From NCBI GenBank assembly GCA_030613765.1, contig JAUWLI010000145.1, positions 1 through 7,314 of the forward strand: 7,314 nt of DNA, written 5' to 3'. The notes under the pieces are model-generated. The model had not been told where the DNA came from. It was given only the letters and a program-made list of their open reading frames with translations, and did no database searches. This document shows positions 1 through 6,439 of this stretch, piece by piece. Each line of letters begins with the position of its first letter. The first letter of the stretch is position 1. The position numbers and the translations under genes were made by a program. This DNA comes from Phycisphaerae bacterium. GTDB lineage: Bacteria > Planctomycetota > Phycisphaerae > Sedimentisphaerales > SG8-4.

Positions 1-1329
1 GAACTCAGTCGCATCAGTCCTCCGGGAAGTCCGGACAAGTTGCCGCAGCGGGGCAGTATTGTCTTGCTGAAATTTGAAGGTGGTGTTAAAGCTGTTCCTA
101 TCGAAAGTATTAAGGAGGTAACATTTCTTGATGAACCCAGACTGCAACGGGCAGACGAGGAATTCCGAAATATAATGACGCTCAATCTTGACTGGGGTAA
201 ACGCAAGTCTGAACAGTCCGCAGACGTCGGCATGGTCTATGTTCAACGAGGTATCCGTTGGATTCCCAATTATCGAGTCGATATCGATGGCAAGGGAAAC
301 GCCATCGTCAAACTTCAAGCGACCATCATCAACGAATTAACGGATGTCGAAGACGTCAAGGCCCACCTTGTGATTGGTGTACCTAAGTTTGCATTTGAGA
401 AAACGCCCGACCCAATCTCGCTGCAACAAACAGTCGCACAACTCTCGAGTCATTTCCGCCGCGACAGTCGAACCGCCTACGCCTTTTCCAATATGATTAT
501 GAGCCAAACAGCGACGCCTGTACGTCGCACTGAAGTCTCGGGCGGCAATGAGGTGCTCGACGTTGGCCCCGACGTTGTCGGCTCCGGCAAGAATGAGGAC
601 CTGTACGTCTTTACGCTCGAGCATATAACCTTGAAGAAAGGTCAGCGGATGGTTGTGCCGGTGGCCGAATACAAGCTGGAGTATCGGGACGTTTTCATGC
701 TCGACCTTCCATTCGGGCCGCCGCCGGAGGTTCGGCACCGCTTCAACAATGACCAGCATGCCAAACTGGCACAGCTTTATCATGCGCCAAAGGTAATGCA
801 CAAGATACGCCTTGCCAATAACGCAAAATGTCCGTTGACGACTGCTCCGGCACTGATACTTCGTCAAGGCCGCGTCATTGCACAGGGTATGATGACATAC
901 ACCGCTGTCGGCGCATCGAGTGACCTTGAGCTGACCACTGCTGTGGACATCGCTGTCGAAAAGCTTGACAAGGAAACCGACCGCGTACCCAATGCAACTA
1001 AATGGGACGGCTATACTTATGCCCGGAGTAATCTAACCGGGACCATCCACTTGACAAACCGCCGCACCGAAACTGTCGATTTGGAAATCCGGCGATCCGT
1101 CCTGGGCCACATCGATAGTGCCACCCACAAAGGTGCAATCGAGCACCTCGGCAGACATGAGGGTGAATGGATGACCTCAGACGGTTTGCCATTCTGGTGG
1201 AACTGGTACAATTGGCCACACTGGTGGTACCATTTCAACGCCGTTGGCCGCGTAACTTGGAAATACGAACTCGAACCCGGAAAGAGCGTTGAGCTGGAGT
1301 ACAAGTGGCATTACTTCTGGCGCCAGTAG
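1..1329 (+). CDS. DUF4139-family protein, 5'-truncated by window edge
   Basis: The reading frame is open from base 1 and ends at TAG 1327-1329, giving 442 residues. A TTG at 40 could serve as a start, but the frame stays open upstream with no ribosome-binding site, so the true start is very probably outside the window. The DUF4139 signs are a G-x-x-W-I-P-x-Y motif at about residues 84-91 (RGIRWIPNY), a 'LYVFTLEHITLKKGQ' strand pair near 201-215, a 'GRVIAQG' turn near 290, and the closing 'VTWKYELEPGKSVELEY' strands near 419-434. The same elements occur in the same order in the next gene. DUF4139 proteins are beta-rich and usually exported, and their biochemical role is not established; the signal peptide and any DUF4140 domain would be in the missing part. 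The last 44 residues contain nine tryptophans, six of them within 11 residues. The gene is probably co-transcribed with the DUF4139 gene 76 nt downstream. The family assignment is fairly sure, the function is unknown. Confidence 0.75.
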   Translation, partial: ELSRISPPGSPDKLPQRGSIVLLKFEGGVKAVPIESIKEVTFLDEPRLQRADEEFRNIMTLNLDWGKRKSEQSADVGMVYVQRGIRWIPNYRVDIDGKGNAIVKLQATIINELTDVEDVKAHLVIGVPKFAFEKTPDPISLQQTVAQLSSHFRRDSRTAYAFSNMIMSQTATPVRRTEVSGGNEVLDVGPDVVGSGKNEDLYVFTLEHITLKKGQRMVVPVAEYKLEYRDVFMLDLPFGPPPEVRHRFNNDQHAKLAQLYHAPKVMHKIRLANNAKCPLTTAPALILRQGRVIAQGMMTYTAVGASSDLELTTAVDIAVEKLDKETDRVPNATKWDGYTYARSNLTGTIHLTNRRTETVDLEIRRSVLGHIDSATHKGAIEHLGRHEGEWMTSDGLPFWWNWYNWPHWWYHFNAVGRVTWKYELEPGKSVELEYKWHYFWRQ

Positions 1330-1353
1330 GGGCGGTTCGCGAACCGCCCGTAC
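1326..1353. repeat. REP-like palindrome overlapping the stop codon
   Basis: Bases 1330-1349 read GGGCGGTTCGCGAACCGCCC, a perfect 20-nt self-complementary sequence. The flanks GTA (1326-1328) and TAC (1351-1353) extend the symmetry across one G/G mismatch. As RNA it would form an 8-bp GC-rich stem with a CGCG loop. It begins inside the end of the upstream gene, so the TAG stop lies in the repeat flank. No T-tract follows, so it does not look like a rho-independent terminator. Its form (GTAGGGGCGG...CCGCCC.TAC) resembles dispersed palindromic repeats of many bacterial genomes. Only one copy is visible here, so calling it a dispersed repeat is inference. Confidence 0.6.
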
Positions 1354-1392
1354 AAGTTGATTAGGCTAACCTGTTTCTAAAAAAAACTTTTG

Positions 1393-1399
1393 AAAGGAG
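1393..1399 (+). promoter_or_regulatory. Ribosome-binding site of the MuiA-like gene
   Basis: AAAGGAG lies 6 nt before the ATG at 1406, near-ideal in sequence and spacing. It supports this ATG, which also opens straight into a signal peptide. Confidence 0.8.
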
Positions 1400-1405
1400 C
1401 ACAAA

Positions 1406-3151
1406 ATGAAAAAGAAAACCCTAATACTAACACTTGCGGTAATTGTCCTGGCGACTTCAACTGCTTTTGCTGATGTGCAGACAACAACCGGGGCCATCTC
1501 AAAGGTGACGGTTTACCGCGGCCAGGCACTGGTGACACGCAGGATCAATGTTGATTTGCCGGCGGGCACTTCTGAGCTAATCGTCACAGGCCTGCCGGCC
1601 AAAATCGTTCCAGAAAGCCTTTACGCACAGACCTCAGGCGACATCAAGGTCCTCAGCGTAAGGTTTCGGGAGAAAGCGGTCAGGGAAGATACGCGGGAAG
1701 AAGTCAAAAAGCTCGATGCCAGTATTGAGGATGTAAAACACCAACTTAAATACGCTGAGAACGACCATAATCATTTTAAACTGCAGTGGGAGATGTTCGC
1801 GAAGCTCAAAGACTTTACCATTGCGGCAGCTAAAAGCGACCTTAATAGGGGTTTGTTAACTTTTGAGCCTATTGAAAGCCTTACCGGCCTCATAGAAGAA
1901 AAGGGCCTTGAGTATCATAAGCATAATATGGAACTCGAAGACAAAATCGCTCAATTGAAAAAGGAGCTGGAATTACTTACTCGCAAACGCAAAGAACTCG
2001 ACGCCGGTCGTTCTCGAACGGAGCGCGAAGCGGTCCTGTACGTAAGTAACACAGCTAAGAAAAAGACCGCTATAGATTTGAGCTATCTGGTAAACGGTGC
2101 TAATTGGATCCCCCAGTACAACCTGCGCGCCAATCCCAAAAAGTCAGATGTTCTAATTGAATACAACGCAGTAGTCAACCAGACCAGCGGCGAAAATTGG
2201 GATGGAGTTGCTTTGAACCTTTCCACGGCCGAGCCGACTATGGTCTCCGCACCACCGGTCCTTGACCCAATGCTTGTGAGCCTTTCTGCTCCTGTACCGA
2301 CCCAACAGGCCGAACAACAAGTCTTTATACAGCTTGAGAATGTTCGAAAGCAGGTACAATCACGCAAAGCCAATCTCAAAATGGGTATAGGTGCCAATGT
2401 AGCCCTTAATACAGCGGCATTTTCCAACCAGAGCTTTGTCCTTCAGGCCACTGGTCAGCAGGTAAAAGAGTTCCAAAAGCAGTTGGCTGTTGTCGCTCGT
2501 AAAGAGGGAGTCAGCGCAACATACAAACTGCCCGGCAAACTCAGCCTGCCCAGCCGAAGCGACCAGCAGCTCGTTACTATCGCTTCTGTTTCGGCCAAAG
2601 CTGATTTCACGCTCATTGCCACACCTTTACTTACTGATTATGTCTACCTGCAAGCCGAGCTGCTTAACAAGAGCGAAACGATTCTCCTGCCCGGCCAGGC
2701 CAGTGTCTTCCGCAATGGTGAATTCGTCGGCAACAGCCAGTTGCCGCTGGTTACTATCGGCGAGAAACTGACCGCCGGCTTCGGCATAGATTCCCAGGTC
2801 CAGGTAGCCCGAGAGCTTGAAGATAAGAAGACAAGAATTCAGGGTGGAAACCGTATCGACACCTATAATTACCGTATCGCACTGAGTAACTACAAAAATA
2901 CCGAGGTCGAATTGCAATTGCTCGACCGTTTGGGATACACGGAAGATTCTTCCATCAAAATAGAGCTTGTTAAAACCGAGCCCCAATTGAGCAAAGACAA
3001 CGAGTACCTGCGTACCGCCCGCAAAAAGGGCATTTTACGCTGGGACCTGAACTTGCCGCCCAATACCCTCGACGAGAGCGCAACTGTTGTAAACTACAGC
3101 TTTACGATGGAATACGATAAGAACATGCAAATCCAGACCCGCCGTAAATAG
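1406..3151 (+). CDS. Secreted DUF4140/DUF4139 protein, mucoidy inhibitor MuiA family
   Basis: The protein has 581 residues, complete from ATG to TAG and of normal length for the family. Residues 1-22 form a signal peptide (KKK, hydrophobic core, likely cleavage AFA|DVQ), so it should be exported to the periplasm or cell envelope. A DUF4140-like beta domain follows at about 28-90 (ISKVTVYRGQALVTRR, LPAGTSELIVTGLP). A charged, heptad-like helical region spans about 92-205. The DUF4139 domain runs from about 225 to 570 and includes SYLVNGANWIPQYNLRA, STAEP, a VFRNGEFVG turn near 434-442 and the closing ILRWDLNLPPNT. A Gln-rich insert lies at about 295-360. The family was named for suppression of mucoid colony form; no enzymatic activity is established and no catalytic motif is visible. 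It has a strong ribosome-binding site and sits 76 nt downstream of another DUF4139 gene, so the two are probably co-expressed and may act together. A large hairpin follows the stop codon. Family assignment is confident, cellular role open. Confidence 0.88.
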   Translation: MKKKTLILTLAVIVLATSTAFADVQTTTGAISKVTVYRGQALVTRRINVDLPAGTSELIVTGLPAKIVPESLYAQTSGDIKVLSVRFREKAVREDTREEVKKLDASIEDVKHQLKYAENDHNHFKLQWEMFAKLKDFTIAAAKSDLNRGLLTFEPIESLTGLIEEKGLEYHKHNMELEDKIAQLKKELELLTRKRKELDAGRSRTEREAVLYVSNTAKKKTAIDLSYLVNGANWIPQYNLRANPKKSDVLIEYNAVVNQTSGENWDGVALNLSTAEPTMVSAPPVLDPMLVSLSAPVPTQQAEQQVFIQLENVRKQVQSRKANLKMGIGANVALNTAAFSNQSFVLQATGQQVKEFQKQLAVVARKEGVSATYKLPGKLSLPSRSDQQLVTIASVSAKADFTLIATPLLTDYVYLQAELLNKSETILLPGQASVFRNGEFVGNSQLPLVTIGEKLTAGFGIDSQVQVARELEDKKTRIQGGNRIDTYNYRIALSNYKNTEVELQLLDRLGYTEDSSIKIELVKTEPQLSKDNEYLRTARKKGILRWDLNLPPNTLDESATVVNYSFTMEYDKNMQIQTRRK

Positions 3152-3184
3152 GCCGGCTATGAGATGAGCAGCAGCAAAGCACAT

Positions 3185-3227
3185 GTTCGGGGTCCCAGAC
3201 GTACTATTTGCGTTTGGGGCCCCGAAC
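3185..3227 (+). terminator. Strong 17-bp hairpin after the MuiA-like gene, probable terminator
   Basis: The arms GTTCGGGGTCCCAGACG (3185-3201) and CGTTTGGGGCCCCGAAC (3211-3227) pair over 17 bp with two G-U wobbles and a 9-nt loop. The hairpin begins 34 nt after the stop codon, as expected for a terminator or 3'-end stabiliser. The following T-tract is poor (TAACTATCGTTTT), so it is not a textbook rho-independent terminator. On the - strand it would also lie downstream of the oxidoreductase remnant, so it could serve both sides of this convergent arrangement. The fold is clear, the terminator role is inferred. Confidence 0.6.
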
Positions 3228-3374
3228 TAACTATCGTTTTGTGCCACGACTGCTGAATTTTCCCGTAGCACAAACATCGACTTTTATCGGTAATCTCTAA
3301 TGTAGTCGAACCGTCGAATCCCGATCCAAGTCCCAGACTATTCAACCCAACAGCCGCTCTTAAGGCCCGAGGAA
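3228..3374. other. Short intergenic stretch with no supported gene
   Basis: This stretch lies between the hairpin after the MuiA-like gene and the stop codon of the - strand oxidoreductase remnant. I see no supported gene in it. An element GTCCCAGAC...CTATT near 3192-3208 reappears as GTCCCAGACTATT near 3330-3342, a short and possibly chance direct repeat. Confidence 0.4.
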
Positions 3375-3806
3375 CTACAAACTCCAGCCTTCACGAAACG
3401 CAGGCTTGATATACTTGTCCGCTTCCGGTGCGTTGGTGGCCTTCATGTTCGGCCCATCCCGAAGTATTTTCTTTCCGGTACGCAGCACGACGGCACCGAG
3501 CAACACTGTTTCAGTCATTGGTCCGGAGTAGTCAAAACCGCCATGGACCTGCTTATTGCTCTTGATGGCGTCAATCCAACCCTTATGATGTCCCCTGAGA
3601 CGGGGGATGACCTTCGGAGGTCGCTTGTAGGCCTTCATTTTTGTTTCAGGAACAATACGTGGGGCTCCGGCCCAGCCGCCACACATGATGACGCCTTTGT
3701 CGCCCACGAAGTGGATGCCGACGCCGAATCTGCGGCCCTTTTCAAGTCCCGGTGGTTTTGGAACCCGCTCTTTGCCACTATACCATTTCATTGTAACAGG
3801 TGGCTG
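3375..3806 (-). pseudogene. Gfo/Idh/MocA-family oxidoreductase, C-terminal remnant only
   Basis: From about 3806 down to the TAG at 3375 the - strand encodes about 143 residues typical of the C-terminal part of planctomycete Gfo/Idh/MocA dehydrogenases. They begin QPPVTMKWYSG, pass through FVGDKGVIMCGGW and HKGWIDAIKSN, and end FDYSGPMTETVLLG, DGPNMKATNAPEAD and the terminal GWSL. Full members have roughly 430-480 residues, with an N-terminal Rossmann fold that binds NAD(P) and a catalytic Lys region; none of that is present. The frame continues upstream to an ATG at 4016, but those 70 extra residues (MKLFRRFGSCAERS...) bear no resemblance to the family and look like a chance open frame across a junction. 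No usable ribosome-binding site is apparent. The coding sequence that remains has no internal stop, so the truncation may be fairly recent. It is probably a non-functional deletion remnant; an expressed 213-residue fusion is unlikely. Confidence 0.75.
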
Positions 3807-4162
3807 GCGGTACGATAAGATCCGCAGGAATTGCTTCAACATGAAAACAGTTAAGTTGTCCGCAAAGGATGACAACATATGCTTATATTTTAAGAAAGAT
3901 CCTAATGCTTCGGTGAATTCTTGGAAACCTCTGAAAGAGCTTCTTCGCGATGTTATGAAGATACTTGGTATACTGGATCTTTCGGCACACGATCCAAATC
4001 TACGGAACAGTTTCACCGAGAAAATTCGTAAATGTCTATTACCTTTTTGTTTTTGTAATTGCTCTGATTCGCTATCCGCAATTCCGGCAAAAAAGTTATC
4101 GGCCCCTGCTTTTTCCCCCCTGAAGCCATTATAACCGCAAAAACGGCTTTCCTTGCCCCTTC
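3807..4162. other. Unassigned region between the remnant and the FG-GAP gene
   Basis: This 356-nt stretch holds only the doubtful + strand ORF and a pyrimidine-rich end (TTTTTCCCCCC near 4110-4120). AAGCC (4123-4127) and GGCTT (4145-4149) could form a small hairpin just after the - strand FG-GAP gene, but no T-tract follows on that strand. I see no insertion-sequence ends, target-site duplication or RNA gene that would explain the break near 3806. Confidence 0.4.
3841..4134 (+). CDS. Possible small hypothetical ORF of unknown function
   Basis: An ATG at 3841 opens 97 codons to the TAA at 4132-4134, just past the junction where oxidoreductase homology ends. A weak AGGAA lies 10 nt upstream. 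The first 65 or so residues look protein-like, with charged and hydrophobic residues alternating (SWKPLKELLRDVMKILGILD, FTEKIRKC). The tail is Cys-, Ser- and Pro-rich (LLPFCFCNCSDSLSAIP) and looks less like coding sequence. I recognise no family, signal peptide or motif. It may be a small gene, a fragment of a gene brought in at the junction, or chance. The - strand extension of the oxidoreductase frame overlaps it antisense, and at most one is real. Confidence is low. Confidence 0.22.
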   Translation: MKTVKLSAKDDNICLYFKKDPNASVNSWKPLKELLRDVMKILGILDLSAHDPNLRNSFTEKIRKCLLPFCFCNCSDSLSAIPAKKLSAPAFSPLKPL

Positions 4163-6133
4163 TTAATCTCTCTCGGCGTAGTAGAGATATCCGTCCTCAG
4201 CACCGACAAGCAAATCCCGCACCCCGTCGCCGTCCCAATCCACGGTCGTCGGGCTGGTGGTATGCCCTGCGAGCTTGTGGTCGGACAGCGGCCCCATATC
4301 GGTGAACTGCCAGTACGGCCCGTTCTGCGAGGAATTGATCAGCAGGTTAACATTTTCGCTGTTGACAAGCAGGTCGTATCTTCCATCCCCGTTCCAATCG
4401 AGGATACATAGTTTCCTCCGTCCGCTCCCGCCTGCCGAGCCGTTGTTAAGCCGTAGCAGACCCTTTCCCTTCGAGCGATGCCTGCTGTCATACACGCCAC
4501 CTCGAAAAACGCGCCGTCCGCCCAACAGTACAATCCGGCCGTCTCTACGCGTCCGCCGGAACAGAGCCAAATAGCCTTCGTGGTCGAGCATCACCAGATC
4601 GTTGAGACCGTCTTTATCCCAGTCGATAACAGCCGGAGTTGTGCGCCACTGTGTCACCAGCTCTTCTGGTTTCGGATTCCACCAGTTCCATGACGGCATT
4701 GGCGGTTTGCCCTGCCATTGGACTTCGACCGGTTCGGCTGCGGCGAGTTTGGGCTTGTGTTTACTCCCGATATTACGGAACCAAATCACTTTCCCCCATA
4801 TCGAGTTAACCACAAGATCAAGCAGCCCGTCGTGATCCCAGTCCGCAACGCTTAAAGTTGTATAGCCCCATTTCGCTTCGCAGGGTCCTTGAATAGACCC
4901 GTTCGGGCCGGCCTGGATGCGGATAGTCTTCTCGCCCGCCTTAAGCCGCACAGGCGCCGCCCACTTCGGAGGATTTCCCCCGCTAAGATTCTCGATGAAG
5001 CCGACGTACCCGGCCGTGTTGCCGCAGATAAGGTCCTCGTCATCGTCACCGTCCCAATCCACACTCACCGGGGTAACCAGTGCGCCGAACTTCACATCGT
5101 GAGCTTCCTGCTGAAAGTACTTCGGGGCCAAAAACTGCGGTATCCGGGCGACTACTTTGCCCGTATTCTCGATCAAAGCGACCCTGCCGTCCTCATCGCC
5201 GCAAATGAGGTCCGTATCGCCGTCACTATCCCAATCAATCGCCGTCGGCGTAACCATCTGAAGGTCCATTGCGATATGCCTGCCCTTGCCGGACAACTTG
5301 CGACCGGCCGAATAGCGTGGCTTATTCCGTGTGCCGATATTCTCGAAGTATGTAAAAGCGTCGAGGAATTCGCCGCAAATCAAATCGAGGTCGCTATCGC
5401 CGTCGAAATCAACAAAATTTGGCGACGGCATACCATAGACGTCCATCGGCTTTCCTCCGGCTTGAATCTTAGCCGGCGTTTCGTAATCCGGCTTCTCTGT
5501 CGTACCCTTATTGCGCACTAAATAGACATAGCCGCGGAGCGGGCCTCGCTGCCACTGGCCTTTAGCATCGTATGCATTGTCCCAGCCGTAATCGCCCCAA
5601 TACCCGATGCCGATATAGATGTCGAGTGCTCCGTCGCCATCATAATCCAGATAATGCCATTGATTGGCACGTATTCGCCCCGGGCCGGGATTTATCTTGT
5701 CGATCTCGATCTTCCGCGTAGCAGAAAATCCCTTTCCGAGAAAATCAAGCCACTCCCTACTCGGCGTTAAGACCCGCGGCTTGCCGCCAACATAACTGAC
5801 GCGAATATTGCTCTGCCCACCCCCTATTCGCACTGGCGGCTTAAAGACAGGGATATTCCCGCCACCTCCAGGATTTTCGAATAGATAAATACCATTGAAA
5901 GGAACGTCCGGGCAGGAAACCACAAGGTCCAAATCGCCGTCGCCGTCCCAATCCATGGGCATGGGCCAGGCCCAAAGCCCCACGCCCAGATCGACAACGA
6001 GTCCGTCATGATTATACCGAATCCGCTCCAGCGAACATACATTCCCAACCAGCAACAGGGAGACCACAACACAAGCCCCTGCCTTCTGTAAGAAACCTCG
6101 CTGTATCATCTGATATTTCCCATTTGTCTTCAC
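4163..6133 (-). CDS. Secreted FG-GAP/VCBS repeat protein with nine DxDxDG motifs
   Basis: The chosen start is the GTG at 6133, which has AGGAG 8 nt upstream, giving 656 residues. Alternatives are a GTG at 6160 (AGGA close upstream) and an ATG at 6109 (weak site). All three lead into the same signal peptide, with basic n-region, core ACVVVSLLLVGNV, then CSLE. The GNVC sequence is a poor lipobox, so signal peptidase I processing is more likely. The rest carries nine repeats of the form hydrophobic-D-W/F/Y-D/N-x-D-x-x-x-D-L/I, starting near residues 61, 163, 242, 300, 359, 431, 504, 579 and 632. These are calcium-binding-loop-like motifs of FG-GAP/VCBS propellers. Spacing of 53-102 residues suits propeller blades, often with 'YFENIGTRNKPRY'-like linkers. 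No enzymatic domain or outer-membrane sorting tag is visible. Such proteins are abundant in Planctomycetota and are thought to mediate surface or glycan interactions; the ligand here is unknown. It stands alone, divergent from dnaN. Confidence 0.85.
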   Translation of the reverse strand: MKTNGKYQMIQRGFLQKAGACVVVSLLLVGNVCSLERIRYNHDGLVVDLGVGLWAWPMPMDWDGDGDLDLVVSCPDVPFNGIYLFENPGGGGNIPVFKPPVRIGGGQSNIRVSYVGGKPRVLTPSREWLDFLGKGFSATRKIEIDKINPGPGRIRANQWHYLDYDGDGALDIYIGIGYWGDYGWDNAYDAKGQWQRGPLRGYVYLVRNKGTTEKPDYETPAKIQAGGKPMDVYGMPSPNFVDFDGDSDLDLICGEFLDAFTYFENIGTRNKPRYSAGRKLSGKGRHIAMDLQMVTPTAIDWDSDGDTDLICGDEDGRVALIENTGKVVARIPQFLAPKYFQQEAHDVKFGALVTPVSVDWDGDDDEDLICGNTAGYVGFIENLSGGNPPKWAAPVRLKAGEKTIRIQAGPNGSIQGPCEAKWGYTTLSVADWDHDGLLDLVVNSIWGKVIWFRNIGSKHKPKLAAAEPVEVQWQGKPPMPSWNWWNPKPEELVTQWRTTPAVIDWDKDGLNDLVMLDHEGYLALFRRTRRDGRIVLLGGRRVFRGGVYDSRHRSKGKGLLRLNNGSAGGSGRRKLCILDWNGDGRYDLLVNSENVNLLINSSQNGPYWQFTDMGPLSDHKLAGHTTSPTTVDWDGDGVRDLLVGAEDGYLYYAERD

Positions 6134-6141
6134 AAACGTTG

Positions 6142-6146
6142 CTCCT
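6142..6146 (-). promoter_or_regulatory. Ribosome-binding site deciding the FG-GAP gene start
   Basis: The - strand reads AGGAG followed by 8 nt and GTG (6133-6131). It is the best site among the three possible starts and is the reason for choosing the GTG at 6133. Confidence 0.5.
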
Positions 6147-6239
6147 GCGCGCTTTGGCACTTTTCCTGAAACACTCCTGTATTATTCAAGCCCTATAATA
6201 CCAAAACTCCATCTCAATTTCGACTCTATAGTTCTACCG

Positions 6240-6262
6240 CCTGCAACATGCCTCATTGCAGG
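6240..6262. repeat. 7-bp inverted repeat
   Basis: CCTGCAA and TTGCAGG are perfect complements separated by 9 nt. The element could be a stem-loop in a + strand transcript or an operator-like site between the divergent genes. No T-tract follows on either strand. Confidence 0.4.
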
Positions 6263-6300
6263 ATCAACACACTGACGCTCGGCATCATTGGTGTCTGCAT

Positions 6301-6383
6301 AGCCTGCCAGTATGCCGTAGAACGATTGTCTGAGCAATACTGTGCTACGGTTTTTTTTCGGTTCGGGCCCCACTGGCAGGGCT
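6301..6383 (+). promoter_or_regulatory. Candidate attenuator: nested and competing inverted repeats
   Basis: CCTGCCAGT (6303-6311) is complementary to ACTGGCAGG (6372-6380), extendable to 11 bp with one bulged G, and encloses the terminator. CAGTAT (6308-6313) is complementary to ATACTG (6337-6342). That pairing is mutually exclusive with the terminator stem unless a pseudoknot forms, and it also competes with the inner hairpin. Three alternative pairings around one terminator are what a transcription-attenuation leader looks like. No known riboswitch or leader consensus is recognised, so the regulatory role is inference. Confidence 0.3.
6315..6358 (+). terminator. Rho-independent terminator upstream of dnaN
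   Basis: CCGTAG (6315-6320) pairs with CTACGG (6345-6350), followed directly by eight T residues (6351-6358). Inside, ATTGT (6325-6329) pairs with GCAAT (6334-6338) over a CTGA loop, so the hairpin is a two-part stem with an internal loop. It works only for + strand transcription towards dnaN, since the - strand has no T-run. No + strand protein gene lies between the FG-GAP gene and this site. It could therefore end a small RNA, block antisense read-through into dnaN, or be the terminator of an attenuator in a long dnaN leader. Confidence 0.65.
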
Positions 6384-6421
6384 TAAATCTATGTAATGAC
6401 ATGACCGGCACTTCAGATGTG

Positions 6422-6438
6422 CTTTTTTCTGAAAAAAG
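6422..6438. repeat. A/T hairpin upstream of dnaN
   Basis: CTTTTTT (6422-6428) and AAAAAAG (6432-6438) are perfect complements around a 3-nt loop. It is too A/T-rich for a stable terminator. It sits just upstream of the candidate dnaN -35 box, so it could act as an UP-element-like or bent sequence. Confidence 0.35.
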
Positions 6439-6439
6439 A

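Noticed and set aside
3311..3322. The - strand reads GGGATTCGACGG, like the conserved 5' motif of tmRNA (GGATTCGACGG).
   Set aside because: The tRNA-like 3' half with CCA would have to lie some 300-400 nt further on the - strand, inside the intact MuiA-like gene, and no ALAA-type tag reading frame is visible. Probably a chance match.
3157..3345. 62-codon - strand ORF over the hairpin after the MuiA-like gene.
   Set aside because: It reads across a strong inverted repeat, has no recognisable motif or ribosome-binding site, and is best explained as chance.
4123..4149. AAGCC / GGCTT inverted repeat just past the FG-GAP stop codon as a terminator.
   Set aside because: The stem is only 5 bp, the loop is long, and no T-tract follows on the - strand.
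4889..5521. Long + strand ORF of 210 codons opposite the FG-GAP gene.
   Set aside because: It is the antisense shadow of the repeated DWDGDG codons, which avoid stops in that frame. It has no start signal and no recognisable protein features.
6182..6373. 63-codon - strand ORF upstream of the FG-GAP gene.
   Set aside because: It runs through the terminator hairpin and poly-T tract, has no ribosome-binding site and resembles no protein. Taken as a chance frame.
6360..6384. GGTTCGGGCCCC and CTGGCAGGGC resemble parts of a tRNA T-arm or the SRP RNA end.
   Set aside because: No acceptor, anticodon or D arm can be drawn, and the SRP core GGAAG/AGCAG motif is absent.
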